Part shown: positions 8,102 through 16,080 of the stretch, piece after piece | Layout of the letters: every line of letters begins with the position of its first letter | Position numbering within the stretch: position 1 is the stretch's first letter | Assembly (NCBI GenBank): GCA_002332795.1 | Contig: DDBP01000008.1 | Location: 1 to 24,163 of the forward strand | From: Anaerolineales bacterium UBA2029 | Lineage (GTDB): Bacteria; Chloroflexota; Anaerolineae; Aggregatilineales; Aggregatilineaceae | Length of the DNA: 24,163 nucleotides | Direction of reading: 5' to 3' | Notes under the pieces: model-generated | Database searches by the model: none | Told to the model about the DNA's origin: nothing | Seen by the model: the letters and a program-made list of their open reading frames with translations, nothing else | Made by a program: the position numbers and the translations under genes

Positions 8102-8296
8102 TTAGGAGCGCACTTTGATGTCTTTGCTGAGCGTGCGAATGCAACGGGTGCACATATACTTGCGCACCAGGCGACCGTTTTCCATCACGCTCACGCGCTG
8201 GATATTCGCCTTGAACTGGCGCTTGGTCCGGCGGTTGGAGTGGCTCACATTGTGCCCGAACTGCGGCCCCTTCCCACACACTTCACACTTTGCCAT
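8102..8296 (-). CDS. rpmB: 50S ribosomal protein L28
   Basis: A 64-residue L28. It has the family start MAKCEVCGKGPQFGHNVSHS, the NRRTKRQFKANIQ core and a C-terminal MCTRCIRTLSKD. Both CxxC pairs (C4/C7 and C49/C52) are present, so this is the zinc-binding (C+) form. The ATG at 8296 follows GTGAGG. It is a single-gene unit reversed relative to rpe and the asp23-like gene, which flank it. In many Firmicutes rpmB is also transcribed opposite to the neighbouring yloU-yloV genes, so the arrangement looks ancient. Confidence 0.97.
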   Translation of the reverse strand: MAKCEVCGKGPQFGHNVSHSNRRTKRQFKANIQRVSVMENGRLVRKYMCTRCIRTLSKDIKVRS

Positions 8297-8344
8297 GGCT
8301 ACGCCTCACCACCAATTGTTCGATCTGTCAAACAAGCGGACGCC

Positions 8345-8373
8345 ATGCTACCATAGAGCGGAGCGCAACGCAA
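8345..8373 (-). promoter_or_regulatory. Tentative rpmB promoter
   Basis: On the minus strand TTGCGT (8373-8368), a 17-base spacer and TAGCAT (8350-8345) match the consensus only partly (3/6 and 4/6). The predicted start is ~40 bases before rpmB. A TACCAT on the plus strand (8349-8354) could be the -10 for the divergent asp23-like gene, but no -35 for it is convincing. Confidence 0.3.
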
Positions 8374-8404
8374 GGGCCATCCGGGAACGGTGACGGGATA
8401 ACCC

Positions 8405-8761
8405 ATGACAACGAACGACACGCCTCGCGGCTCAATCGAAATATCGCCTACGGCCATTGCCACTCTGGCCAGTCACGCCGCCCTGCAGACCTACGGCGTG
8501 GTGGGTATGGCTTCTCCTAATCTGGCTTCCGACATCGCGGCCAGTCTCACCCGCGACCCGAATCGCGGCATTGTCGTTCGCCTGGAAGACAATCACATCA
8601 TCATAGATGTCTATGTGATCATCGAATACGGCACGCGCATTGCCTCGGTCGCCAATAGCCTGATCAACGGCGTGCGCTATGCAGTTGAGCAGGCGACCGG
8701 CTTGCCAGTCAACCAGGTGAATGTCCATGTTCAGGGTCTGCGTGTGAGCAAAACGGAATGA
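8405..8761 (+). CDS. Asp23/Gls24-family protein (YloU-like, DUF322)
   Basis: A 118-residue protein of the Asp23/Gls24 family, whose members are small envelope-stress or cell-wall-associated proteins of poorly defined function. The signature is visible: GSIEISPTAIATLASHAALQ, a YGVVGMAS turn, IVVRLEDNHIIIDVYVIIEYG and the C-terminal NQVNVHVQGLRV. The ATG at 8405 follows GGGATAA. The gene ends 16 bases before fakA. Asp23-like and FakA/YloV genes are adjacent in many Gram-positive bacteria, so a shared role in membrane or lipid homeostasis is plausible but unproven. Confidence 0.9.
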   Translation: MTTNDTPRGSIEISPTAIATLASHAALQTYGVVGMASPNLASDIAASLTRDPNRGIVVRLEDNHIIIDVYVIIEYGTRIASVANSLINGVRYAVEQATGLPVNQVNVHVQGLRVSKTE

Positions 8762-8777
8762 GAGAGCACTGATCATC

Positions 8778-10472
8778 ATGACCGACCATTCGTCCTCCCC
8801 TTCCGAGACACCCGCCTGCGACGGTTTCACGCTGTGGCATCTGGCCCAGGCGGGGCGTGACTGGCTCGACCAACATCACGCGCTGGTCAATCAGTTGAAC
8901 GTATTCCCGGTGCCAGATGGCGACACTGGCACCAATATGCTTATGACCATGCGCAACGCGATCAGAGAAGTTGAAGAATCGGGAGCCTCTGAGCACGTAG
9001 GTCAGGTGGCCGCGCGTATCGCTCACGGCGCGATGATGGGATCGCGAGGAAACTCCGGCACAATCCTGTCTCAGCTCTGGCAGGGTTTCGCCCACGCCCT
9101 CAAAGAACACAAGACACTGACACCTGAATTGCTCGCAAGAGCGCTGCGCGAGGCGTCCGACACGGCGTATCGCGGTGTGAACAAACCAGTAGAGGGCACC
9201 ATTCTCACCGTCGCCCGCGAAGCTGCCGAAGCCGCCGAAGAAGCGCTGCGCGACACCCAGGATATGGTCGAAATCCTGCGTAGAACGGTGTTGCGCGCCA
9301 AGGATGCCCTGGCCCGCACGCCGGAGATGCTGCCCATCCTTCAGAAGGCCGGCGTCGTGGATTCTGGTGGCAGCGGTCTGGTCTACATCCTGGAAGGGAT
9401 GCTCCTGTATCTGCAAGGGGAGGCGATCCAGGTGAAACAGGCAACTGTGGCTGAGGCCCGCGATTTGGCCGAGACGCTGGCTCCTGAGGACGAACTGGGC
9501 TACGGCTACGACGTGCAGTTCATCCTCAAGGGAGAAAATCTCGACGTCAACGCCATCCGCGCGGCGATAGATAGCATGGGCTGGTCAACGCTGGTCGTCG
9601 GCAACGAGCAGGCCATCAAGGTGCACGTTCACGTACACGATCCTGGCATTCCCCTCAGTTATGGCGTCAGCCTGGGGACACTGAGCGACATCGTCGTCGA
9701 GAACATGCAGGAACAATACCAGGAATACGTGCGCGAAAGGGCCTCCGCACCGTCGCCAATGCCTGGTGCACCACCTTCGCTGGCAGACATCCCGGCAATC
9801 GAACTGGACGAAGATGACATCGCCGTGGTCAGTGTTGCTTCAGGAGATGGGCTGGCGCGGGTCTTCCGCCAGCTTGGTGCCGCTCAACTGGTGATGGGCG
9901 GGCAGACCAACAACCCCAGCACCCAGGAAATCCTCGACGCCATTCAGCGGGCAGCCACCCGCAAGGTGATTGTACTGCCCAACAACAAGAACATCATCCT
10001 GGCCGCCGAGCAAGCCGCACGGCTGGCTACCGATCAGCAGGTGGTGGTCGTGCCCACGCGCACCATGCCGCAGGGCATCAGCGCCATGTTGCCCTACGAT
10101 CCCAAAGGCGACCTGGACGCTGTGGTTAAGGCCATGCTGCAGGCTAAGGACAGAGTCGTCACCGGTGAGATTACCACCGCCACACGGAGCGTTGAGCTAA
10201 ACGGTGTCAAGGTCACAGAGGGACAGATCATTGGACTGATAGATGGCGCTCTGGCAGTAGCAGGCGACGAAATCAGCCAGGTGTTGCGCGACGTGCTGGA
10301 GCGCATGTGCTCCGGCGAATGTGAATTGATCACGCTCTACTACGGCAACGGCATTGACGAAGCCGATGCTCGGCGGGTGAGCGAAGAGTTGAGTGCAGCG
10401 TATCCTGACCAGGCGTTCGAAGTGGTGTATGGGGGACAGGCGCATTATCACTATATCGTCAGCGCCGAGTGA
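8778..10472 (+). CDS. fakA: Fatty acid kinase catalytic subunit (FakA/YloV, DAK2 domain)
   Basis: A 564-residue FakA-type kinase, close to the usual ~550. It phosphorylates fatty acids held by DegV/FakB partners, yielding acyl-phosphate for PlsY or, through PlsX, acyl-ACP. The N-terminal DhaL-like nucleotide domain (~15-215) has the Mg/ATP motif NVFPVPDGDTGTNM (D47, D49), GSRGNSGTILSQ and PVEGTILTV. The middle domain (~235-320) carries KVHVHVHDPG, with H283 and H285 matching family zinc ligands. The expected GYC cysteine is D245 (GYDVQF), an unusual substitution. The C-terminal domain (~345-564) has MGGQTNNPSTQEIL and LPNNKNI. Two DegV genes follow directly, the second overlapping the first, which strongly supports the FakA assignment. 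Confidence 0.93.
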   Translation: MTDHSSSPSETPACDGFTLWHLAQAGRDWLDQHHALVNQLNVFPVPDGDTGTNMLMTMRNAIREVEESGASEHVGQVAARIAHGAMMGSRGNSGTILSQLWQGFAHALKEHKTLTPELLARALREASDTAYRGVNKPVEGTILTVAREAAEAAEEALRDTQDMVEILRRTVLRAKDALARTPEMLPILQKAGVVDSGGSGLVYILEGMLLYLQGEAIQVKQATVAEARDLAETLAPEDELGYGYDVQFILKGENLDVNAIRAAIDSMGWSTLVVGNEQAIKVHVHVHDPGIPLSYGVSLGTLSDIVVENMQEQYQEYVRERASAPSPMPGAPPSLADIPAIELDEDDIAVVSVASGDGLARVFRQLGAAQLVMGGQTNNPSTQEILDAIQRAATRKVIVLPNNKNIILAAEQAARLATDQQVVVVPTRTMPQGISAMLPYDPKGDLDAVVKAMLQAKDRVVTGEITTATRSVELNGVKVTEGQIIGLIDGALAVAGDEISQVLRDVLERMCSGECELITLYYGNGIDEADARRVSEELSAAYPDQAFEVVYGGQAHYHYIVSAE

Positions 10473-10507
10473 GGCTCACCACATCGGGCGAAAGGGAGGA
10501 TATCCTG

Positions 10508-11380
10508 GTGGGAAAAGTGCGCATTGTGACCGATAGTTCGGCTCAATTCCTCGACCCCACTGTCGTGGACCGCTATGGGATCACGGTTGTGCCCCACACC
10601 ATCCTGTTGGGATCACGAGCCTTCCGGGAGGGCATTGATATTGAGCCGCAGGCCTTTTTCCAGCTTGTCCGCCAGACCGAATTTCCAGCCCGGCTGATGG
10701 CTCCCTCGGCGGACGATTTCACCGCGGTTTTCAAGCGCCTCAACCGTGAAACCGACCAGATACTGGCCATTACCATGTCGCGTCACATGAGTCAGGCGTG
10801 GGAGAACGCTTTGCGTGCCAGCAAAGCGTTGCTGGGGCGCTGCGACATCGTGCCGCTGGACTCCACGACCACCTCAGTGGGACTGGCCCTGCTGGTGGAA
10901 CAGGCCGCGCAAGCTGCCGAGGACGGCGCTACCCTGGACGACATCGTGCATCTGATTCGCTCCCTGCTGCCGCACGTCTACTCGGTATTCTACGTGGACT
11001 CCCTCACCTACCTGCGCCACAACAACCTGCTGAGCGAAGCGCAGGTCCTGTTGGGCACCATGCTCGACATCAAGCCGTTTCTCACCATCGAAAATGGTGA
11101 ACTCATCGCCATGGAAAAGGTACGCTCGCAGGCTCAGGCGATTGAGAAACTCATCGAGTTCGTAGCCGAGTTCTCCGAACTGCAACATCTGGTCATCTTG
11201 ACCAATGCGCTGCTTCCCGCGGAACGAACTCGTCTGCTGCTGGAGCATCTGGCGATGGAGTTTCCAGACCGCTCTTTCCCGCAAGTGCTATACCAGCCCA
11301 GCCTGGTAGCTCTGATCGGCCCTGATGGCTATGGAGTCGTGGTGCAGGAAGAAGCCGAAGCCGGGGAAGAGCTGTTATGA
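10508..11380 (+). CDS. DegV-family protein, divergent FakB-like paralogue
   Basis: A 290-residue DegV/FakB-family protein. FakB proteins bind a fatty acid and present it to FakA. The start is a GTG at 10508 with GGGAGGA 7 bases upstream; an upstream GTG at 10469 has no such site and overlaps fakA. The N-terminus VRIVTDSSAQFLDP and the fold-level patterns (FYVDSLTYLRHNNLLSEAQ, LLGTMLDIKPFLTIENGEL) identify the family. Several lipid-head-group positions differ from FakB. The usual TTSxP loop is RLMAPS, the SxLSGT helix start is RHMSQA, and the conserved His of the xIGxHxGP motif is leucine (ALIGP, L269). It may therefore bind a different ligand or play a regulatory role. It lies between fakA and a more canonical degV, which overlaps it by 4 bases. 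Confidence 0.9.
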   Translation: MGKVRIVTDSSAQFLDPTVVDRYGITVVPHTILLGSRAFREGIDIEPQAFFQLVRQTEFPARLMAPSADDFTAVFKRLNRETDQILAITMSRHMSQAWENALRASKALLGRCDIVPLDSTTTSVGLALLVEQAAQAAEDGATLDDIVHLIRSLLPHVYSVFYVDSLTYLRHNNLLSEAQVLLGTMLDIKPFLTIENGELIAMEKVRSQAQAIEKLIEFVAEFSELQHLVILTNALLPAERTRLLLEHLAMEFPDRSFPQVLYQPSLVALIGPDGYGVVVQEEAEAGEELL

Positions 11381-12222
11381 CGCGCATTCTGGTCATGACG
11401 GACAGCACCTGCGATCTGCCTCGCCCCTGGCTGGAGCGCTACGATATCCGCGTCGTGCCCACCTACGTGCACTTCGGCCTGGAAAGCCTGGCAGACGACG
11501 GCGTGCAACTGACCCGCACGACCTTCTATGAACGGCTGACCGCCCACAAAGAGACCGTTACCACCTCTGCGCCGCCTGTTGGACAGGTGTTGGAAGTGAT
11601 GAGCAAAGCGCTGGCCGAAGCCGATCACGTCATTGCTCTGACCGCCCCATCCAAGCTGAGCGGCATCTTCAACACGTTTCGCCTGGCCGCCGAACAAACT
11701 GCCCCCGACCGGGTGACCCTCATTGACAGCGGCACCCTCAGCATGGGGCTGGGATGGCTGGTGCTCATGGCTGCCGAACGCGCGGCAGCAGGATTGTCGC
11801 CTGTTGCCATTGCTGAGGACATCCGCCAGACTCTGCCCCGCGTCGAAGTTTGGGCCGCGCTGGACACATTCGAGTACCTGAAACGCAGCGGGCGTGTCAG
11901 TTGGGCCAAAGCGGCCATGGGCGAGCTTTTCCAGATCAAGCCAATCATCCGGCTGTACGACGGCGTGGTTTCGTCGGTCACACGCGCCCGCACGTCTCAG
12001 CGCGCCTTCGGCACATTGGTTGACCTGGTGCGGGCAGCCGCGCCGCTCGATCGGCTGGCTGTGATGCATTCCAACTTCCCGGAGGGGGGCGAGCGCCTGG
12101 CGCAAGCGCTGGCCGACCTGTCCCCCAACTCAGAGATTCCGCGAGTCAACGTCACTCCGGTGATCGGCGTACACGTCGGGCCGCACGGCCTGGGTGCAGC
12201 CGTCATCCGCAGTGCAGGATAG
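11377..12222 (+). CDS. fakB: DegV-family fatty-acid-binding protein (FakB-like)
   Basis: A 281-residue DegV protein with canonical FakB features: MTDSTCDLPRPWLERY, the TTSAPP loop (T62-S64), APSKLSGIFNTF (S92-F101) and the C-terminal VIGVHVGPHGLG with H266. In characterised FakBs the equivalent Thr, Ser and His contact the fatty-acid carboxylate, so this is the likely working acyl-carrier partner of FakA. Its ATG overlaps the TGA of the preceding degV (ATGA), showing translational coupling and a matched dose of the two paralogues. The next gene, recG, starts 10 bases after its stop. Acyl-chain specificity cannot be read from the sequence. Confidence 0.92.
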   Translation: MTRILVMTDSTCDLPRPWLERYDIRVVPTYVHFGLESLADDGVQLTRTTFYERLTAHKETVTTSAPPVGQVLEVMSKALAEADHVIALTAPSKLSGIFNTFRLAAEQTAPDRVTLIDSGTLSMGLGWLVLMAAERAAAGLSPVAIAEDIRQTLPRVEVWAALDTFEYLKRSGRVSWAKAAMGELFQIKPIIRLYDGVVSSVTRARTSQRAFGTLVDLVRAAAPLDRLAVMHSNFPEGGERLAQALADLSPNSEIPRVNVTPVIGVHVGPHGLGAAVIRSAG

Positions 12223-12231
12223 GATAACCCC

Positions 12232-14802
12232 ATGCCCTCGGCGTTGGAAACACTGGTCAAGATTCTCAAACTCGAACAAGAGACCGGCTATCGCAATACC
12301 GCTGTGATCGGCGGGCTGGGAGCCTTCGCCGCCAACTGGCAGCGCGACGCTCATCAGCAGGCCAGGCGTCCCGAACACCATCAGCTCATCGAGGAACTGG
12401 TGAAGTTGTTACGCGCTTACGACGGAGAAACCGTCCCTGCGGCACGAGCCGAAGCTATCCAGTATATGCTGGGACGCATTACCGGGCGCATCCCCGCCCC
12501 TCAGGTGATTGACGCGCCCCCCACGCAGATTCCCGAAGAGTCTGGCGGGCCGGAGGTTCCCGCTGATCAGGAAATGGCGGACTTTACGTCCACTGAAGAA
12601 GAAACCCTGGCTGAAACGGCTGCACCGCCCGCGCAGGCATCCGGAACCCCGCAACCTGCCGCCGCGCCATCGCCCCCTGCCCCAGCAGCTCGCCGGCGTC
12701 GCCGCGAATCTCTCTCGCCCGAACAGGCTGCCGCACGTCTGGCGGCCTTGCAAACTCCTGTGGTCAAGTTGCCCAGGGTGGGCGACAAGATGGCGGAGAA
12801 ATTGGGACGGCTGGGGATCGCCACAGTGGGCGATCTGCTGTTCACCTTTCCCCGCCGCTACAACGACTACTCCCGGATGCGCCCCCTCAACCGTCTGCTT
12901 CCTGGCGAGACCGTCAGCATCGTGGCCGAAATCGAGTCTATCGCCCGCAAGCAAGGGCGCGGGGGACGGCCCTACCTGCATGTGACCCTGGAAGACGGCA
13001 CAGGCGTTCTGCACGCTTTCTTCTTCGGGCAGCTATGGCTGCAACGGCAGTTCAAGCGCGGAAGCATGGTTGTGCTCAGTGGCAAGGTCGAGCGTTTCCG
13101 CGGCGCGCCTTCCATGACTAACCCTGAATGGGAACTGCTGGAACGCGAACACCTGCACACCAATCGGATCGTGCCGGTCTACCCGCTGACCAAAGGGCTA
13201 TCGGCCCGCACCATGCGCCGTCTGATGCGTCAGGCGCTCGATGACTACGGTGCAGCCGTGCCCGATTATCTGCCGGAAGCGGTGCTGGAACGCACGGGCT
13301 TTCCGGAATTGAGCTGGGCGCTCGAACAGGTGCACTTCCCGGACACCGCAGAACATCTCGAACAGGCTCGCCTGCGCCTGAGTTTCGACGAATTGTTCGT
13401 CTTCCAGATGGCAGTCATGGCCGCTCGCCGCGACTGGCAGGCGGTGCCCGGTCAGCCGCTCACCGTCACCGACGAATGGCTGAATGAAGCGTTGGCAACG
13501 CTCCCCTTCGCCCTCACGGGTGCACAACGCCGCGCCCTGGACGAGATTCGCGCCGATCTGGCCCGCGACATTCCAATGAACCGTCTGTTGCAGGGTGACG
13601 TTGGCTCCGGCAAGACCGTCGTCGCTGCGCTGGCGATGGCTATGGCAGTCGTGAACGGCAGGCAGGCGGCGCTGATGGCTCCCACCAGCATCCTGGCCGA
13701 GCAGCATGCTCGCAACGTCACTCGTCTGCTGCCCGCCTTTCCCGGCTGTGAGCACGCCCACATTCGCCTGCTGACGGGCAACACTCCGCCCGCCGAGCGC
13801 CAGGACATTTACGGTGGTCTGGCCGACGGCTCTGTACAGGTGATCGTCGGGACGCATGCCCTGATCCAGGAAGGGGTGACTTTCGCCAACCTGGGTCTGG
13901 CGATCATTGACGAGCAGCACCGCTTTGGTGTGGAACAGCGCGCTACCCTGCGGGGCAAGGGCACCAATCCGCATCTACTGGTCATGACTGCCACGCCCAT
14001 CCCGCGCACCCTGGCTCTGACCCTGTACGCTGACCTGGACCTGACCCTCATTGACGAGATGCCGCCGGGACGTTCTCCCGTGGAGACGCGCATTCTGTGG
14101 CCCAACGAGCGCGAGCGTGCCTACAGCTTCATCCGCGCACAGTTGCAGAAAGGTCACCAGGCTTTCATCATCTATCCGCTGGTGGAGAGCACCGACCCCG
14201 ACGAAGTGTCCAGCGCCGCCGTGGACGAGTTCGAGCGGCTGCAGAGAGACATCTTCCCGGAATTCCGGCTGGGCCTGCTGCATGGCCGCCTGTCTGCCAC
14301 GGAAAAGGAAGACACCATGGCCGCTTTTGCTCGTGGCGATATTCAGGTGCTGGTCTCCACCTCCGTCGTCGAAGTAGGGATTGATGTGCCCAATGCCACA
14401 GTCATGCTTATCGAACACGCCGAGCGATTTGGGCTGGCTCAATTGCATCAGTTCCGCGGGCGGGTGGGCCGTGGTGAGCATCGTTCGTTCTGCCTGCTGC
14501 TCACCGAATCGCCCAGCGACGAAGCGACCGAACGCCTGCGCGCCCTGGAAGAGACCACCGACGGCTTCCGGCTGGCCGAGATCGACTGGAAACTGCGCGG
14601 AGCTGGCGACCTGTTGGGTGTGCGACAGAGCGGCATCGGGCAATTCCGCCTGGCGGAGTTGATGAATCCGCACCTGGTCGAGCTGGCACAGCGCGAAGCC
14701 CGCACTGTCTACGCAGACGATCCATCGCTGGCGCGCCCGGAGCACTTCCTCCTGGCCCGCCGTATTGCTGCCCTGGCCGAGCGCCGGGGAGACATTAGCT
14801 GA
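12232..14802 (+). CDS. recG: ATP-dependent DNA helicase RecG, with long N-terminal extension
   Basis: Branched-DNA translocase that regresses stalled forks and processes recombination intermediates. At 856 residues it is ~160 longer than E. coli RecG. Residues 1-~90 are a helical extra domain, followed by a Pro/Ala/Glu-rich linker to ~160. Next come the PVVKLPRVGDKMAEKLGRLG segment and the OB-fold wedge (GETVSIVAEIES onward). Helicase motifs are intact: Walker A GDVGSGKT (455-462), IIDEQHRFG (D560-H563), TATPIPRTLALTLYADLDLT, and QFRGRVGRG (from Q740). The TRG-like end (FRLAEIDWKLRGAGDLLGVRQSG) is present. The ATG at 12232 follows GGATAA. It continues the fakA-degV-degV unit. Extended RecGs are known in several phyla, so the extension is not a fusion artefact. 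Confidence 0.97.
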   Translation: MPSALETLVKILKLEQETGYRNTAVIGGLGAFAANWQRDAHQQARRPEHHQLIEELVKLLRAYDGETVPAARAEAIQYMLGRITGRIPAPQVIDAPPTQIPEESGGPEVPADQEMADFTSTEEETLAETAAPPAQASGTPQPAAAPSPPAPAARRRRRESLSPEQAAARLAALQTPVVKLPRVGDKMAEKLGRLGIATVGDLLFTFPRRYNDYSRMRPLNRLLPGETVSIVAEIESIARKQGRGGRPYLHVTLEDGTGVLHAFFFGQLWLQRQFKRGSMVVLSGKVERFRGAPSMTNPEWELLEREHLHTNRIVPVYPLTKGLSARTMRRLMRQALDDYGAAVPDYLPEAVLERTGFPELSWALEQVHFPDTAEHLEQARLRLSFDELFVFQMAVMAARRDWQAVPGQPLTVTDEWLNEALATLPFALTGAQRRALDEIRADLARDIPMNRLLQGDVGSGKTVVAALAMAMAVVNGRQAALMAPTSILAEQHARNVTRLLPAFPGCEHAHIRLLTGNTPPAERQDIYGGLADGSVQVIVGTHALIQEGVTFANLGLAIIDEQHRFGVEQRATLRGKGTNPHLLVMTATPIPRTLALTLYADLDLTLIDEMPPGRSPVETRILWPNERERAYSFIRAQLQKGHQAFIIYPLVESTDPDEVSSAAVDEFERLQRDIFPEFRLGLLHGRLSATEKEDTMAAFARGDIQVLVSTSVVEVGIDVPNATVMLIEHAERFGLAQLHQFRGRVGRGEHRSFCLLLTESPSDEATERLRALEETTDGFRLAEIDWKLRGAGDLLGVRQSGIGQFRLAELMNPHLVELAQREARTVYADDPSLARPEHFLLARRIAALAERRGDIS

Positions 14803-14843
14803 GCGTAATCCGCGATCCCACGTCGCAGACCGAGAAGGATACC

Positions 14844-15386
14844 ATGCGTCACAATCACATCTACCGTGCTGTTCTGCCTGGCTCTTTCAACCCGATTCAC
14901 TATGGCCACATCGACATCGCCCACCGGGCGCTTCGCCTGTTCGACGAAGTCATCGTTGCCGTGTACGTGCACCCTGGCAAACCCGATCTGTTCAGCGGAG
15001 AAGAGCGCGTGGCTCTGGTACGCGAATCGCTCAAAGACGAGCCTCGCATCCGAGTTGCGTCATATAACAAGTTGACTGTAGACTATGCACGTGAAGTTGG
15101 CGCACAGGCCATCGTGCGCGGGCTGCGGGTCTTTTCTGATTTTGAGCTGGAGTTCCGTATGGCGCTGGCCAACCGTCGCCTTGCGCCCGATATCGAGATC
15201 GTCACCTTTATCGCGGCGGAGGAACACCTGCATATCAGTTCGAGCACCATACGAGAGATCGCTTCGCTGGGGGGAGATGTCTCTTCGATGACGCCGCCGC
15301 ATGTCGTCGAGGCTCTGCAGCGGCGCTTCGCAGAGCTTAGAGCGCGAGGGACCAATTCCTCCTATATGGTCAGCCTGGAAGATTGA
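14844..15386 (+). CDS. coaD: Phosphopantetheine adenylyltransferase (PPAT)
   Basis: Transfers AMP from ATP to 4'-phosphopantetheine, the penultimate step of coenzyme A synthesis. Seen in order: AVLPGSFNPIHYGHIDIA (nucleotidyltransferase HxGH-type motif), YVHPGKPDLFSGEERVALV, IVRGLRVFSDFELEFRMA (the RGLR..DFE signature that separates PPAT from other adenylyltransferases) and HISSSTIREIASLGGDVS. The phosphate-loop SFNPIHYGH differs from the common SFDPITxGH, making that one segment NadD-like, but all later motifs are PPAT. The 180 residues include ~15 C-terminal residues beyond the usual end. The ATG at 14844 follows GAAGGAT. The 41-base gap after recG contains no obvious promoter. Confidence 0.95.
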   Translation: MRHNHIYRAVLPGSFNPIHYGHIDIAHRALRLFDEVIVAVYVHPGKPDLFSGEERVALVRESLKDEPRIRVASYNKLTVDYAREVGAQAIVRGLRVFSDFELEFRMALANRRLAPDIEIVTFIAAEEHLHISSSTIREIASLGGDVSSMTPPHVVEALQRRFAELRARGTNSSYMVSLED

Positions 15387-15413
15387 CGCCGACGCAGGTT
15401 TAGGAGGCAGGGC

Positions 15414-15977
15414 ATGGACATTCAACATCTGGTAGACCGGCTCGAAGACCTGATAGACGAGGGGCGGCACGTTCCGCTGAGCAAATTCACCCTGATAGAC
15501 GAAGAGCGGGCGCTCGAAATCATAGACCAGATGCGCATTTCGGTGCCGGAGCAAATCGAAAAAGCCTCGCGCCTGATCAATCAGCGCGACCGGCTGATCG
15601 CCCAGGCCAATGAAGAAGCCAACCGCATCCTGCAGCTTGCCCGTCAGCGCAGCGATGAAATGGTCGAGCGCGACGCCATCGTGCAGAAGGCGCGCGCTCA
15701 GGCCCAGAACATCATTGACGAGGCATACCGCGAGGCAGAGAACATCCGCGCCGAAGCCGATGCCTATGTGCTGGAAGTGCTGCGCTCGCTCGAAGAGCAA
15801 TTGCAATACAATCTGACAGTGGCTCAGAATGGCATCGCCAAGTTGCTCAGGGATCGTGAAGCAAGGCAGCAGCCCCAACAACGATCCACCCCGGCACCTG
15901 CGAAGCCGTCTGCAGCAGTGCCCGCAGTCGAGGAAGTTGAAGTGCCTATCCAGGCTCCTTCTCAACCAGGAGCCTGA
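15414..15977 (+). CDS. Coiled-coil protein (DivIVA/SepIVA-like or AtpF-like helix pattern), unknown function
   Basis: A 187-residue, highly charged protein without a signal peptide or membrane segment. Residues ~1-40 are a short helical head containing two LIDE copies 14 residues apart. Residues ~45-155 are predicted to be one long coiled coil rich in Glu, Arg, Ala and Gln (ANEEANRILQLARQRSDEMV, AYREAENIRAEADAYVLEVL). The tail is Pro/Ala-rich. Automatic annotation would often call it F0 subunit b-like, but there is no membrane anchor and no ATP synthase gene nearby. Between coaD and rpmF, Actinobacteria-type synteny suggests a DivIVA/SepIVA-like envelope or division protein; this is inference. 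The start is secure: AGGAGG (15402-15407) lies 6 bases before the ATG. Confidence 0.85.
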   Translation: MDIQHLVDRLEDLIDEGRHVPLSKFTLIDEERALEIIDQMRISVPEQIEKASRLINQRDRLIAQANEEANRILQLARQRSDEMVERDAIVQKARAQAQNIIDEAYREAENIRAEADAYVLEVLRSLEEQLQYNLTVAQNGIAKLLRDREARQQPQQRSTPAPAKPSAAVPAVEEVEVPIQAPSQPGA

Positions 15978-15995
15978 AATGCAGGCAGCATAGCC

Positions 15996-16024
15996 TTGAC
16001 AGCGCCCTGGGCGGCACTTATAAT
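15996..16024 (+). promoter_or_regulatory. Consensus SigA promoter of rpmF
   Basis: TTGACA (15996-16001), a 17-base spacer and TATAAT (16019-16024): a perfect match at both hexamers. The start near 16031 gives a ~50-base leader containing a small GTCC/GGAC inverted repeat. It is the strongest promoter in the window, fitting a ribosomal protein gene. Confidence 0.93.
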
Positions 16025-16080
16025 TCTCCCCGTTGTCCGGCCTGCTGGACGGACCTTGGCTTGGCCAAAGGAGAATTCGC

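Noticed and set aside
8396..12234. Shared GGATAACCC leader before the asp23-like gene and recG
   Set aside because: Only nine bases are shared, around a ribosome-binding site and at just two genes; chance is sufficient.
14844..15386. Possible NadD (nicotinate-nucleotide adenylyltransferase) because of the IHYGH motif
   Set aside because: RGLR..DFE, ISSS and the length are diagnostic of PPAT (CoaD).
15414..15977. ATP synthase F0 subunit b
   Set aside because: No N-terminal membrane helix and no atp genes nearby; only the coiled coil is shared.
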